The notes under the pieces: generated by a model
What the model was told of the DNA's origin: nothing
Databases searched by the model: none
The model's input: the letters and a program-made list of their open reading frames with translations, nothing else
Translations under genes and position numbers: made by a program
Part shown: positions 25,540-35,566 of the stretch, in pieces
How the letters are laid out: the number at the start of each line of letters is the position of its first letter
Numbering within the stretch: the stretch's first letter is position 1
Assembly: GCA_026874595.1 (NCBI GenBank)
Contig: CM049306.1
Location: forward strand, 80,504,142 to 80,568,141
Length of the DNA: 64,000 nucleotides
Direction: 5' to 3'
Source of the DNA: Sipunculus nudus
Taxonomy: Eukaryota; Annelida; Sipuncula; Golfingiida; Sipunculidae

Positions 25540-25600
25540 GGTGTGTCGGCGAGTCATCCCTCCCCCCACGCCGGAAGAAAATTGACGCCACTGGTTATTT
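25183..25600. mobile_element. GGCGTCAAT repeat with inverted ends and two TA tracts
   Basis: Begins AGAGGCGTCAATATAGGGGG and ends GAAAATTGACGCCACTGG, so GGCGTCAAT and ATTGACGCC are inverted ends. G and C runs follow the left end and precede the right. Inside are (TA)n at 25268-25323 and (TA)n(GT)n at 25466-25550. It is related to the fragment at 3003-3130. Confidence 0.6.
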
Positions 25601-25662
25601 CTTTTGCAAAACTTTTGAAAAAAGGTTGCGGTGGCCTGAAAGGGGGACCCCCCCCCCCCAAC

Positions 25663-27077
25663 TAGGGCCCTGCGCGGGCCGAAAAATTGAACCCGCACCC
25701 GCCCCGCATCTTGCCCTGTCAGCCCGCCCCGCCCCGCAATCAAAGAAAAATATTTAGCCCGCCCCGCCCCGCAGTTACTTTGATTCTTTCAGCCAGCACC
25801 TGCCCCGCAAAATTTTTTTCAGCCCGCACCAGCCCCGCATTTTTCAAGTGTCCGGCCCGCAGTCCAGCCCGCAAAAAATTTTGTAAAAAGCTTTCGGATC
25901 CAAAGGTTTACATATCAAGAATATTTTACAGCACATATATAAGCCACGCTTATCATTAATATATTTGAAATGTTTGATGATTGGAATGAAAAATTAATTT
26001 TAATACGTGTTTGCAATCATTCAAACCATAATTCATGAAATATTTTAAAAGACATGTTTGCTTGGTTAAATGGATTTAATATATACATAATAATTTAACA
26101 AACTTTAAATGAGTTCTAATATTTTACAGGGGAAATAAACAAACAATTGATTTATTGTGTCTGTTTCAACTTCAATTTATAAAAAAAAGTAAAGAAAAAA
26201 TAAAAAAATTTCCTATAAGTATGTGTACCCAAAGTTACCCTTTGGAATGGTATAGGCTAATCACAAGCCACCAAACTACTGAGGTGTGTTGCATGGTTAA
26301 AAACTTTTCAGTCATAATCTGCTAATTAGCTGAAATTGAGACTAATCAGATGGTCAAGGGAGTAAAGGGGTAGTCTGACCTATGTGGCTTTAAGGTCAGT
26401 ATGTTCATTGAAATAGACATGACCAGAGCGGTGTTTCTTATAGTAGTTATCACCACCTTATGGAGTGCCCAAACATGGATTTGACCAGCCAGTGGTCAAT
26501 GTCAGTTACAAATAGACAGCACATGCATGGAGTTACAATACGATAAGGAGTCAACCTTAGGCTTTGTGAAGTTCTTTGTCAATTGAGTCGCCTAGAGAGC
26601 CAGCTGTAGCCACACACTGTCTATTACAAGATCAGAGGTAATCAAGCCCTTGCTCCTCTCTCAGTCATATTATGTAATATGTGAGACCTGACACAAGTAC
26701 CGGCTTACAGTCCATATACAACATAGTGTTGTTACAACTGTCAGTCAGTGTAAGGGGTTAAAAGGAATAAATTAAAATTGATAAACATTTGTCTTTTCAT
26801 ATTACTATTTTTACAGCATGCACCTGAAAACATTTTATACAAAATTATCAATGTCTGAGAATGAAAGTTTTCTTATATGAATAATTATATATTCAAGTTC
26901 TACTGAACTGCCAGATCATCAACCCGCAGCCCGCCCCGCCATGCACTGGCTTTATTTCGGCCCGCCCCGCCCCGCACTTTCATAGATGTAACCCGCCATG
27001 CTCCGCTAAGAATCCTTTGCGGGGGCCCGCGGGTTCCCGCGGGCTGCGGGTCAAAACCCGCTCCGCGCAGGGCCCTA
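25663..27077. mobile_element. hAT-like DNA transposon, non-autonomous, 1,415 bp
   Basis: The terminal inverted repeat is TAGGGCCCTGCGCGG (left) and CCGCGCAGGGCCCTA (right). Flanks CCCCCAAC (25655-25662) and GCCCCAAC (27078-27085) form an 8-bp target duplication with one mismatch. An 8-bp duplication with YAGGG-type ends is the hallmark of the hAT superfamily. Both subterminal regions are packed with CCCGCCCCGC in contrast to an AT-rich core. No transposase frame is seen. Confidence 0.8.
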
Positions 27078-27414
27078 GCCCCAACCCCTCCCTCCCCACG
27101 GATCCGCTTTTGTTTTGAGTATACTGGCACCACCACTGACCTATAAATGATTTATCAATGGAATATAAATAGCATTCCACATCTGAAACCGTGTAACTGT
27201 ATTTCTTTAATTGTCTCATAGTATAGCACGTTATACACCTGACAGAAGAAGTACTATCTGACCACTGACAGGGGTGTAATCCAATGCCACACTATTGATA
27301 ATTAAAATAGATTTTCATTCTAAAGCATTCTTCTAATCTAATTTAATTTTGGATATGAGCGCATATGACAAAAATGGAAAAAAAGGGCGGACCTTATATA
27401 TAAGGTCCCTATAT

Positions 27415-27416
<2 letters not shown>

Positions 27417-27487
<71 letters not shown>
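27417..27487. repeat. (TA)n(GA)n compound microsatellite
   Basis: A TA tract running directly into a GA tract, about 410 bases upstream of the SDR start codon. Confidence 0.9.
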
Positions 27488-27488
<1 letters not shown>

Positions 27489-27770
27489 CCTATACCTACA
27501 TACATATACACATAAATACATATTTACATAGGCCTACAAAGAATTATCTGTGATGTATAAGCGTTCCAGACTCCTAGCACCAACCAGCAGTTGCTGCACT
27601 TTCATTGCTCTGGAGATCACGTGAATACATGAGATCATGTGATTGCATCAGTGAACAGTGGGAACTCACCTCTGCTGCAACACAAAAGAGACTAAATACA
27701 AATAACCGGCGCACCAGACAATGAGCAATCCGTCTAGAGGGCTTTAGAATGGATATGATAATTGATCGGT

Positions 27771-27783
27771 AGGTCATAGGTCA
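27771..27783 (+). promoter_or_regulatory. Perfect DR1 nuclear-receptor half-site pair
   Basis: AGGTCA-T-AGGTCA, two identical consensus half-sites with one spacer base, 113 bases before the SDR start codon. DR1 is bound by HNF4, COUP-TF and RXR dimers. The related promoter of the second SDR copy has no matching site. Confidence 0.5.
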
Positions 27784-27895
27784 AGTCAGTTGTAAGTTAA
27801 TCAAGTGGTTCACGGTGCCCACAGCACGTGTATGTACACATGTCTATCCTGGATGGTGCCACACGCTAGTCCCGCACACAAATCATCTGTTCATC

Positions 27896-28027
27896 ATGGA
27901 GCGCTGGTCAGGCCGAGTAGCTCTCGTCACAGGGGCGTCTGTCGGTATCGGAGCTGCTGTAGCTGAGCTGCTGGTCAAGCAGGGGATGACAGTGGTCGGA
28001 TGTGCTAGAAACGTGGAACAGATTCAG
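27896..28027 (+). CDS. DHRS11-like: SDR copy A exon 1: Rossmann cofactor motif
   Basis: Residues 1-44, MERWSGRVALVTGASVGIG onward to NVEQIQ. An in-frame upstream ATG at 27815 is rejected because family members begin close to this ERW-GR-ALVTG block. Donor CAG|gtagga. Confidence 0.88.
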
Positions 28028-28119
28028 GTAGGATTCCATATAATCTGATGCAGGGGGCCGTGTCACAATATATTATTTTGTATTAGATACCCATGCATGA
28101 TTGAACTATTTGAAGCTAA

Positions 28120-28169
<50 letters not shown>

Positions 28170-28170
28170 C

Positions 28171-28207
<37 letters not shown>

Positions 28208-29229
28208 CATGTGAACCCCTCTTCCTAAATTCAAAGCCCTTGATTTATTATAATTGTCTTATAATATTATTACATACTACGTTCATCCATCCATACATAC
28301 ATTTTATATATACATGTATTATGTGTTGTTTCAAAGTTGGTATGGGTTTTAAGTAGGGGTTTTAAAGTATGCTTACGTGGTTATAAAAGTGTCGTGATTA
28401 CAGTAATGACAAATAATATCATTGCTACTCTGGAATTACTCAAGTGAGAAGATCGTCGCAGGAGTAACAACTGGCCACTGCGTGCGTTAAACTCAAGATA
28501 ACAACAGCATGGGTATTTTAGCTATCGTTTTAAAAGTGAGTTTATATGATTGCTTGGTAGAGTGGTCTTTTCCTATTAGAATGATATAAAACAACCTGAA
28601 CTATCGGAGAGGTCGCAGTATATAGATCGCTAAATGTATCATTCTTATCAATACGTGTCAATGTTGCGAAGTGATGAGATAGAAAACCCAGTGGGATGCA
28701 TTCACTGCTATTGTTTCTAAATGACCCTTCTTTGACCTCTCGTGCAAATATTCTCATTTTTGTTATCACGATGTTGTGATCTCTAACCTGCAGCAACGTA
28801 TAAGCATCCGTGTATTTTAAATATTTAACAAAATTCGTATACAATACCTGATAATTCTGCTCCTTTCGGCAACATAACTAAACTTCTATCACACGGAACA
28901 ATATTCATGCTAGTTATTACAGATGTGGCACGCCCTTGTCTGTCGTCCTTCATGCAGGGTCTCAAAAAGGTGTACGTCTCTGTCACTGAAAGCAGAAGAG
29001 TGATATCTGGTGAACAGTCGGGACATTATGATATTCGTGACCCAAGGGATCACCACAGTTTTGTTCATATACAAATATCCGGCTTGATAACAATTCATTT
29101 CTTTCACGTCTTTGTTACCAAATTAATATTTCGAACTGGGATCCCTAAAAAGCCTGCCCCTTTAACATGTTGAGCTAAATCAAGCTATCACCTAATTTGT
29201 TAAATGGTACTCAGAATATATTTTATAGG

Positions 29230-29261
<32 letters not shown>

Positions 29262-29989
29262 AATGAACCTTATAACAATAGATCACTTAATCGTGAGGAG
29301 CACAAATACGGAGATAAAAAGCATCAGATTCCGCAACACAAGGCAGCGTGAAATGTCTAGGGGAATAAATAAAGAAGTCAGTGGTTTTTTGTTTACAAAT
29401 AATTATAATTTATTCTTAGAACAATCCTAATATCACAATACACTCAATCAATACAATTACACAATATAACAATAAAAATGTACAGTACCAGAGTGTCCGG
29501 ATCCTAGGCTTTGATTTGTGGATATCACCACTGTCACAGCTCAACAAAAGTCCTTTGACACAAATATTCCAGGTAAATAGTAAAAATCCAAAGAAAAAAT
29601 GGAGACAGTCCGTATTAAATCTGTATTAAGTCCGTTAAATATCTTACACCACTGCAATTATCGGTAAGGTCCCAAAACTGACGAGAAAGTAACACTCTTA
29701 GTGCTCGCTGGTATATTCCTTTCTGCCGGCTCTAAACACAGCCCCTAATATATAGCTTCTCACCCGAAAATTCTAGTAATGGAAAATTCCCAAATGCAAA
29801 ACACACGCACATGAACAGACCTGAAACATCTAGAACAAAGAACGCTGTGTCTCTACACATCAGACCCCACACGCGAGCCAGCGCCCAACAAGCGAGGTTC
29901 TCATAGCAACGAGCTATGCCTGCGCTACACGAATCAGAATGTCAAAAGACACATGTAACTCCCTTGCGCACAATAAAACAGATACCTGT

Positions 29990-30055
<66 letters not shown>

Positions 30056-31988
30056 ATAAATTAAATGAAAAACAAACCCAGTTGTGAATAGTTTTTTATC
30101 ATATTAACATCTTATGGGGTTGTCCCACTTAGGCGACTACAGGCGACCAGGCTATCGCCTCATGGTCGCCGGGGGATCGGTCTCTCAAAGACTCGTGGCC
30201 TCTTACCTGTCGCCGCTGGATTGTCAGCATGTTCAAAAGTCAGACGCCAGGGAGCGTAGCCTGTTTTCTACTGGCGAAGGAGCTGTCTTAAGCTGTCGCT
30301 AGTTGACGTGAGTTGTCGTAGGTCCTGTCGTAGGCTGTCGCCAGGTGACGTGGGTTGTCGTAGGTCCTGTCGTGGGCTGTTGTTACTTGATACAGGGCCC
30401 ATCCTTGTCTCCGGCTCTTCACATAGCACAGGGTCGAGACTCGTCGAAGCTTGTCGTGGGTGGACGAAGCATACATTCTGGTGTCGTAGGTTGTCGCCAG
30501 TGGCGTTTTAAGTTGTCGTAGATGTGGTCATAGGTTTCCGTAGGTGATTGTCTTTGTCGCGGCGATTCTGTCGTCGGTTGTCGGCAGCTTGTCGTAGCTT
30601 GACGTCTCATAGGCGACAACCTGTTGTAGCTTGTCGTAGTCTTTGTCATAGCGGGTGTCCTGTCGCCTGTTTTTCGGCGACCTGCCACGACTAAGACGAT
30701 CGCCAGAAGTCGCCTCCAAAGTCGCCTAAGTGGGATGTTCCCATTATGCGTCTATATAAAGGAAAAGTTTGGTAATATTATTTTAATAACTTACAATAAA
30801 TAAACTTATTATTAAAAACTTATAACTATTATAAACTTATTTTTCTTCGACAAGGAGATCAGTAAAAAGCTGTCCGAAGAAAAAGGGAAACTATTTGCAA
30901 TACGTTGTGACGTCACAAAAGAGGAAGATGTCCTCGCCATGTTTGATGAGATCCGGAACCAACATGGCGGCGTGGACGTGTGTGTCAACAACGCTGGACT
31001 GGCTCACGTGGCGCCACTGCTGTCAGGAAAAACATGCGACTGGGCTAACATGATAAATGCAAGCAATGAACACTTTTCATTTTTAAACAGAGTGCAAAAG
31101 TGAAATAAGATATTCTCACAGGGCACGATTTGTATATTAGCATTGAACAGGGCTTTCATCAAGTTTATTTAAATAGTGGAACGAATAGGTGATATGTCGA
31201 TTAATTAATGGATAAATTAAAAAAAATATCTCATATATTCGTTATGATATCGTCATATACGCAAGATCTTCTATACATTAATAATATATATGAGTATATT
31301 AGTATTTGGGATTTAACTTGGATAGTTAATGTACGAAGCTTTATATCTTTACCATGACATAATGCAGCGAATTATTATTCTCTCAGTGTCCTGACACTTT
31401 TGTATTTAATAATTTCGTTCCAGCCAGAGCATTACCTTTAACTGTGTCTATTTAATGTTCTCAAGGTTAACGTCATGGGAATGGCGATTTGTACTAGGGA
31501 GGCGGTCAAATCGATGAGAGAACGTGGGGTGGACGATGGTCACGTGATTCAGATTAACAGGCAAGTATATTTATGAGCAGTTTAAATGAATCAACATGTC
31601 GCCGAAAATATTTAAGCAGAAACTCTCAGACTTCATTTTGAAAATTAATAAACGATAATTTACGTAATAAGCCCCCTATCGTAAACAGCACCGCCCAAAG
31701 ATTTATGAGGGTCTCATTGAGAAGACGGAAGGGATAACCATTCTCGCATAAAAAAAGTATTTTAACAGTATTTAGGAGTCATTACTGTTATTGATGCGTT
31801 TGTTGGCATGAAATTCTGTCAGAGTTTCCCATGCCAAAAAATAATGGCTAGCAAAACTTTTTTTTTCCCTGGATTAGCACCTGAAAATAAAATTTCCCCA
31901 GAATCTTCAGAAAGGTCATGTCTTAGCCAAGATTAAATCCACGTTGATATGATGGAATCAACGTCAGTCCATTACTGTATTTGATATA

Positions 31989-32034
<46 letters not shown>

Positions 32035-34352
32035 CACATACATATATATATGTGTGTGTGTATATATATGTACATATTATTGTAATACCGTCTGTACCTT
32101 ACAATGGTAATTTCAGAATTCTCGCTCGGTCTCATCATGCAGCGTTGTGCCCGTTTGTGCTACTTTTTAAGGACATTTGTGTCATACAAGTCACGGCATT
32201 TCGCTGACGTTTTCGTTACGTCGTAAAATGACAGTGGACAAACATTCCCTTGTCATAAAATTTACACGAGTTTAAAACCGCCAGCATGCACCTACCAGGG
32301 GCTAAATCAACTTTAGTTTTGGCAGCTGATGTCACACTGTATAGTTCTTATGAACTGTAAGAATGTGAATTATCTATGGGTTATATCGTTTTGCCGTGTC
32401 AAAAGAAAGCTATATTTGAGTAACTCAGGAGAGGTCTGGCTATTACCGAGCATTCGGGTGCTGTTTGAGAAGATGGGAACAATTGGCTGACTCCTAAATC
32501 ATAAGGTCAATGGTTATTACATCAATGGATATTGCAGCACCTCTTGGATATGTCAAAGTGCGTTAATACTTTTGAAATGACAGATACTCTGTGAAAATAC
32601 AATTTGTAATAAATTAAAAGGTCGCCAGTGAATAAATGGATAAACTTCGTGCCCTCGCTGAAAAAAAATATAACGCTCAAAATTTCGACGGACAGTCTTT
32701 TTCGTATTAAAATTTTATCAATTAAAAGTGTCCTTTGCTATGAGTTCTGATTGGCTCTCTGGCTTCTTAGTGGCGTCTTCGCACCAATCGTGCGGGCAGG
32801 CTGTATGCAGCTTAACTTTCAGTCATTTGTCAACAATCCCAATAGTAAAATAGAAGCGGGCCATATGTGTCAAATTAGACGAGGGAATATAGAAATTACT
32901 CGCTCGTTGTGTCTTTAAATCTATAAATATGTATATATTAAGTTCACGGATTCCAGGGGCGGATCCAGGATTTAGGAAAAGGGGGGGGGGGGTCCAACCC
33001 AGGTGAACTAATGAAATTCCTGAAAAAAAGTCATCAGGTCTGGAAAAGGGGGGGGGGTCCAATCCGCAAAATTACGTCTAAAACCCTTTAAAAAAGGTTG
33101 CTTCGGGTGAAAAAGGGGGGGTCCGGACCCCCTGGACCCCCCCCCCCCCGGATCCGCTTCTGGATTCTATTGAATGCACGGGATAATTCTTGACTCATTT
33201 GAGCACCGGCGGTTAAGAAGATTTATTGCTCTACGGGTCAGCAAGATTCGTCGAGCTCGTCAAACGGTATATCCATCTTGTGAGAGATCGCTACAATATA
33301 AAAGTGCGTTGGTTCCGAGGATATTTTAATAATACTCAAGTTTACAGTGTTTATATGTAATGTATTGGTTTTAAAAGGGCAAATACACAAAATAACGTTT
33401 GGATTAGATATGATTTCATTTATAACTTCATACAATCAGGTCCCCTGAATCCCCGAGAGTCCTGCGATGACAAAAGTGTCAAGCTCAGCAGATCATGAGA
33501 CTTCACGCAACTTGAACCTGTTAGGCAGGGGGGGGGGGTAGGGCAGTTAGGGCAAAACAGGTTAAAAATCAATTTCGAGAGCTTTCGCTGTGTTTATCAG
33601 GTCAAAAACGGCAGTATGTACATTTATAGTTTGAAACGAGCAACCGAAGCCGTTTCCTGTCAACCTATAATCTCAGTCAAACTCTGTTGATTACTCATCG
33701 AGAAGCACAAGTCTCGTAAAGCCTATTGCCAAAAATCCAGTTTGAAGGATTTATGTGATTAGATTTCGATAATATTCCTGTGGTTCAGCGGAATATTTTT
33801 ATTAATTTAATAATACTAATAATAATGATAATAAAAATAATAATGATAATAATAAAAGCAGTGATGATATATAATTTTTATTTCCTATTTTTTATTGTCA
33901 TCATTATGACCTTTTTATACTTTTTTTTATTATTATCACTTATCTTAAGTTTCTGTGTTTCAGTTTATCCGGAAAGAGGGTCAAACCAAGTGCACCATTT
34001 CACTTTTACGCAGCAACAAAGTTTGCGGTCACCGCAATGGCTGAAGGACTGAGGAATGAGCTCAGAGAAATAAAATCACATATACGTGTTAGTGTGAGTA
34101 TTCCTGGGTCGGCGAGGTCATTTTATCAACTTTTCAATTTCAGATAAAAAGGAAGTAGCATGAAAGATGGGTCTCTGTTATAATGCGTGGTAGTTAATAT
34201 TTATACAAGGGTTCTGGTACAAGGTCTATATCCGAGAAAAAAAAACTCATTTCAGGTTTGGAAAGATTTAACAATATTTATAGTTCAAGTTCTTAAGGAA
34301 TATCATCATATCATTTCCTGGTAGAACTATCGATAATCGTAACAGGTCCTCA

Positions 34353-34409
<57 letters not shown>

Positions 34410-34416
34410 AATAAAT

Positions 34417-34449
<33 letters not shown>

Positions 34450-35472
34450 AATATATATATTATCGACATAATTGTGGTTCTGTGCATGGAGTCAAACTAT
34501 ATCTAATTTTTTTTTGCAGCAAATCAGCCCGGGTTATGTGGAGACGGAGTTTGCACAAAGGCACACCAATGAAGAAAAGGCGAAAACCTTTTATAACAGT
34601 TTAGCTGTTTGTATTTATTTATTTCTTCACACAAATGTTTTCACGATTTCTCTACTATGAAGTTATAAATAAGAACAAATTTTCGCTGTAATATAATTTC
34701 ACTTTGAATATCAATTAACATGCTGATTATAATAAAAATCAAATTTTTTAATATGTAATTGTAAAAATTGGCCTTTGTTCAAGTAATTTCCTCATTTTAT
34801 ATTACAGTGCCTAAAAGCTGAGGATATAGCGAAAGCTATTTTGTACGTCTTGTCAGCCCCGCCACACGTTCAGGTCTGTGGTTCAGATTTACTAATGTCT
34901 TCTTTTTGCTGGTTTTCAATTTACTGGAATAAGTTACTTAAAGATAGCATAAGATTTCCACGATAAGTTAATAAACATCGCCTATGATGTCCCACAAATT
35001 ATTATTTTAGACAAAAAATGAAAGTTTTGGGTCTGAGGCTCTGAGCGCGTCATTTTTTAAGTCTGCATTATTTGTTTATTTTACTTTTCCTTAGAAATCT
35101 ACCAATTATGAGCTCAACTCGCTTTGACACTTCTTTCAAGAAAAAGATATTAATAAAATTGATAGAACTTCGCTTTGATATGATGTGCTTTTTCCATTAA
35201 CAACTAATTCTGTTATTTTGATGAAGTTCCCTGATCATAAGAATTTTTTAATACAATTTGTAATAAAAAAAGTTCTTAAAAAAAAAACGAACCTGAGAAC
35301 CCAAACTTTTTTCAGGCTAATATCCATTATTAACAGTATTAAAACTTTGATTCTCTTTCTCTCTCTCTCTCTTTTTCTCTCTCTCTCTCTCAGGAAGTGT
35401 GTGAGTGTATATTATATATTTTGTTTGCAGGTTCACGATGTACAGCTGCGTCCAGTAGAGCAAGAGACATAA
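27896..35472 (+). CDS. DHRS11-like: Short-chain dehydrogenase/reductase, DHRS11-like, 7 exons, 251 aa
   Basis: The exons at 27896-28027, 30855-31058, 31466-31560, 33964-34093, 34520-34606, 34808-34873 and 35431-35472 join in one open frame. The product is a classical SDR: cofactor motif TGASVGIG (12-19), acidic CDV (62-64), NNAG (89-92), catalytic Ser146, Tyr159 and Lys163 (YAATK), and SPG after the active site. The Ser-to-Tyr spacing of 13 is standard. Sequence and C-terminal VHDVQLRPVEQ resemble DHRS11, a cytosolic NADP(H)-dependent 3- or 17-ketosteroid and carbonyl reductase in vertebrates (about 260 aa). Substrate here is not determinable. Two introns have GC donors. This is the only undamaged copy of a three-member tandem cluster. 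Confidence 0.9.
28123..28204. repeat. Two (TA)n tracts separated by CAGCAT
   Basis: TA tract, ACAGCATT, TA tract, then ACAGCATG. The CAGCAT after each tract suggests a small tandem duplication including the microsatellite. In SDR copy A intron 1. Confidence 0.85.
29258..29993 (-). mobile_element. Solo LTR, 736 bp
   Basis: On the minus strand it starts TGTTACAGGTATCTG and ends GGTTCATTAACA, so it has TG...CA ends within the inverted repeat TGTTA/TAACA. It also has a TATA-like CTATATATTAGG and a downstream AATAAA in the right order for an LTR (U3-R-U5). TA microsatellite flanks it on both sides (29230-29257 and 29994-30047), so the target duplication (perhaps TATAT) cannot be delimited. There is no internal retroelement sequence, as expected after LTR-LTR recombination. 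The superfamily is not determined. It lies in SDR copy A intron 1. Confidence 0.7.
30115..30743. mobile_element. Harbinger-like MITE, 629 bp, TTA target duplication
   Basis: The ends are TGGGGTTGTCCCACTTAGGC and, read inward on the other strand, TGGGAACATCCCACTTAGGC. They are flanked by TTA on each side (30112-30114 and 30744-30746). A 3-bp TTA duplication is characteristic of PIF/Harbinger. The interior has many copies of GTCGTAGG- and GTCGCC-type words in both directions, so the single strand can fold extensively. No coding capacity. It ends 111 bases before SDR exon 2. Confidence 0.8.
30855..31058 (+). CDS. DHRS11-like: SDR copy A exon 2: NNAG, GC donor
   Basis: Residues 45-112, with FAIRCDVTKEEDVLAMFDEI and VDVCVNNAGLAH. 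Acceptor cgacaag|GAG. The donor is AAT|gcaagc; copy B has AAT|gtaagt at the same place, so a T-to-C change made a GC donor here. Confidence 0.85.
31466..31560 (+). CDS. DHRS11-like: SDR copy A exon 3, GC donor
   Basis: Residues 113-143, VNVMGMAICTREAVKSMRE, then DDGHVIQIN and two bases of the next codon. The donor is ACAG|gcaagt, a strong GC donor. Copy B is also GC here and copy C is GT. Confidence 0.85.
31985..32070. repeat. (TA)n and (TG)n tracts
   Basis: TA tract followed by short TA and TG runs, in SDR copy A intron 3. Confidence 0.85.
32954..33162. mobile_element. CAGGGGCGGATCC MITE, 209 bp
   Basis: Ends CAGGGGCGGATCC and GGATCCGCTTCTG are inverted. Flanking GATTC at 32949-32953 and 33163-33167 is an exact 5-bp direct repeat. 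G runs and C runs inside pair with each other. This is a very widespread animal repeat type. It is in SDR copy A intron 3. Confidence 0.75.
33964..34093 (+). CDS. DHRS11-like: SDR copy A exon 4: catalytic Ser-Tyr-Lys
   Basis: Residues 144-187, SLSGKRVKPSAPFHFYAATK, then FAVTAMAEGLRNELREIKSH. Acceptor tttcag|TTT, donor AGT|gtgagt. Confidence 0.88.
34357..34460. repeat. (CT)n(TA)n compound microsatellite
   Basis: CT tract followed by interrupted TA tracts, ending about 60 bases before exon 5 of the SDR gene. The long CT run could act as an extended pyrimidine tract. Confidence 0.85.
34520..34606 (+). CDS. DHRS11-like: SDR copy A exon 5
   Basis: Residues 188-216, QISPGYVETEFAQRH, then NEEKAKTFYNSLA. 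The donor GCT|gtttgt is weak, but the same gtttgt follows the equivalent codon in copy B, which supports it. Confidence 0.8.
34808..34873 (+). CDS. DHRS11-like: SDR copy A exon 6
   Basis: Residues 217-238, CLKAEDIAKAILYVLSAPPH and VQ, the family's conserved 'C-L-K-x-E-D-x-A' helix. Acceptor attacag|TGC, donor CAG|gtctgt. Confidence 0.87.
35431..35472 (+). CDS. DHRS11-like: SDR copy A exon 7 and stop
   Basis: VHDVQLRPVEQET and TAA, matching the C-terminal end of DHRS11-type proteins. Acceptor tgtttgcag|GTT. Confidence 0.87.
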   Translation, partial: VHDVQLRPVEQET

Positions 35473-35526
35473 TTCATCAGAGCTTTATCACGAATTTAAA
35501 TATATAATTAATAACATATATGGAAA

Positions 35527-35566
<40 letters not shown>

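Noticed and set aside
25417-27219. Proline/arginine-rich frames
   Set aside because: Translations of the GC-rich ends of the hAT-like element; no transposase motif.
27815-27895. Upstream in-frame start giving a 27-residue N-terminal extension on the SDR
   Set aside because: The extension has no family counterpart, and classical SDRs of this type begin just before the TGxxxGIG block.
30114-30719. Arginine-rich frames on both strands
   Set aside because: They lie wholly within the Harbinger-like MITE and follow its GTCG word repeats.
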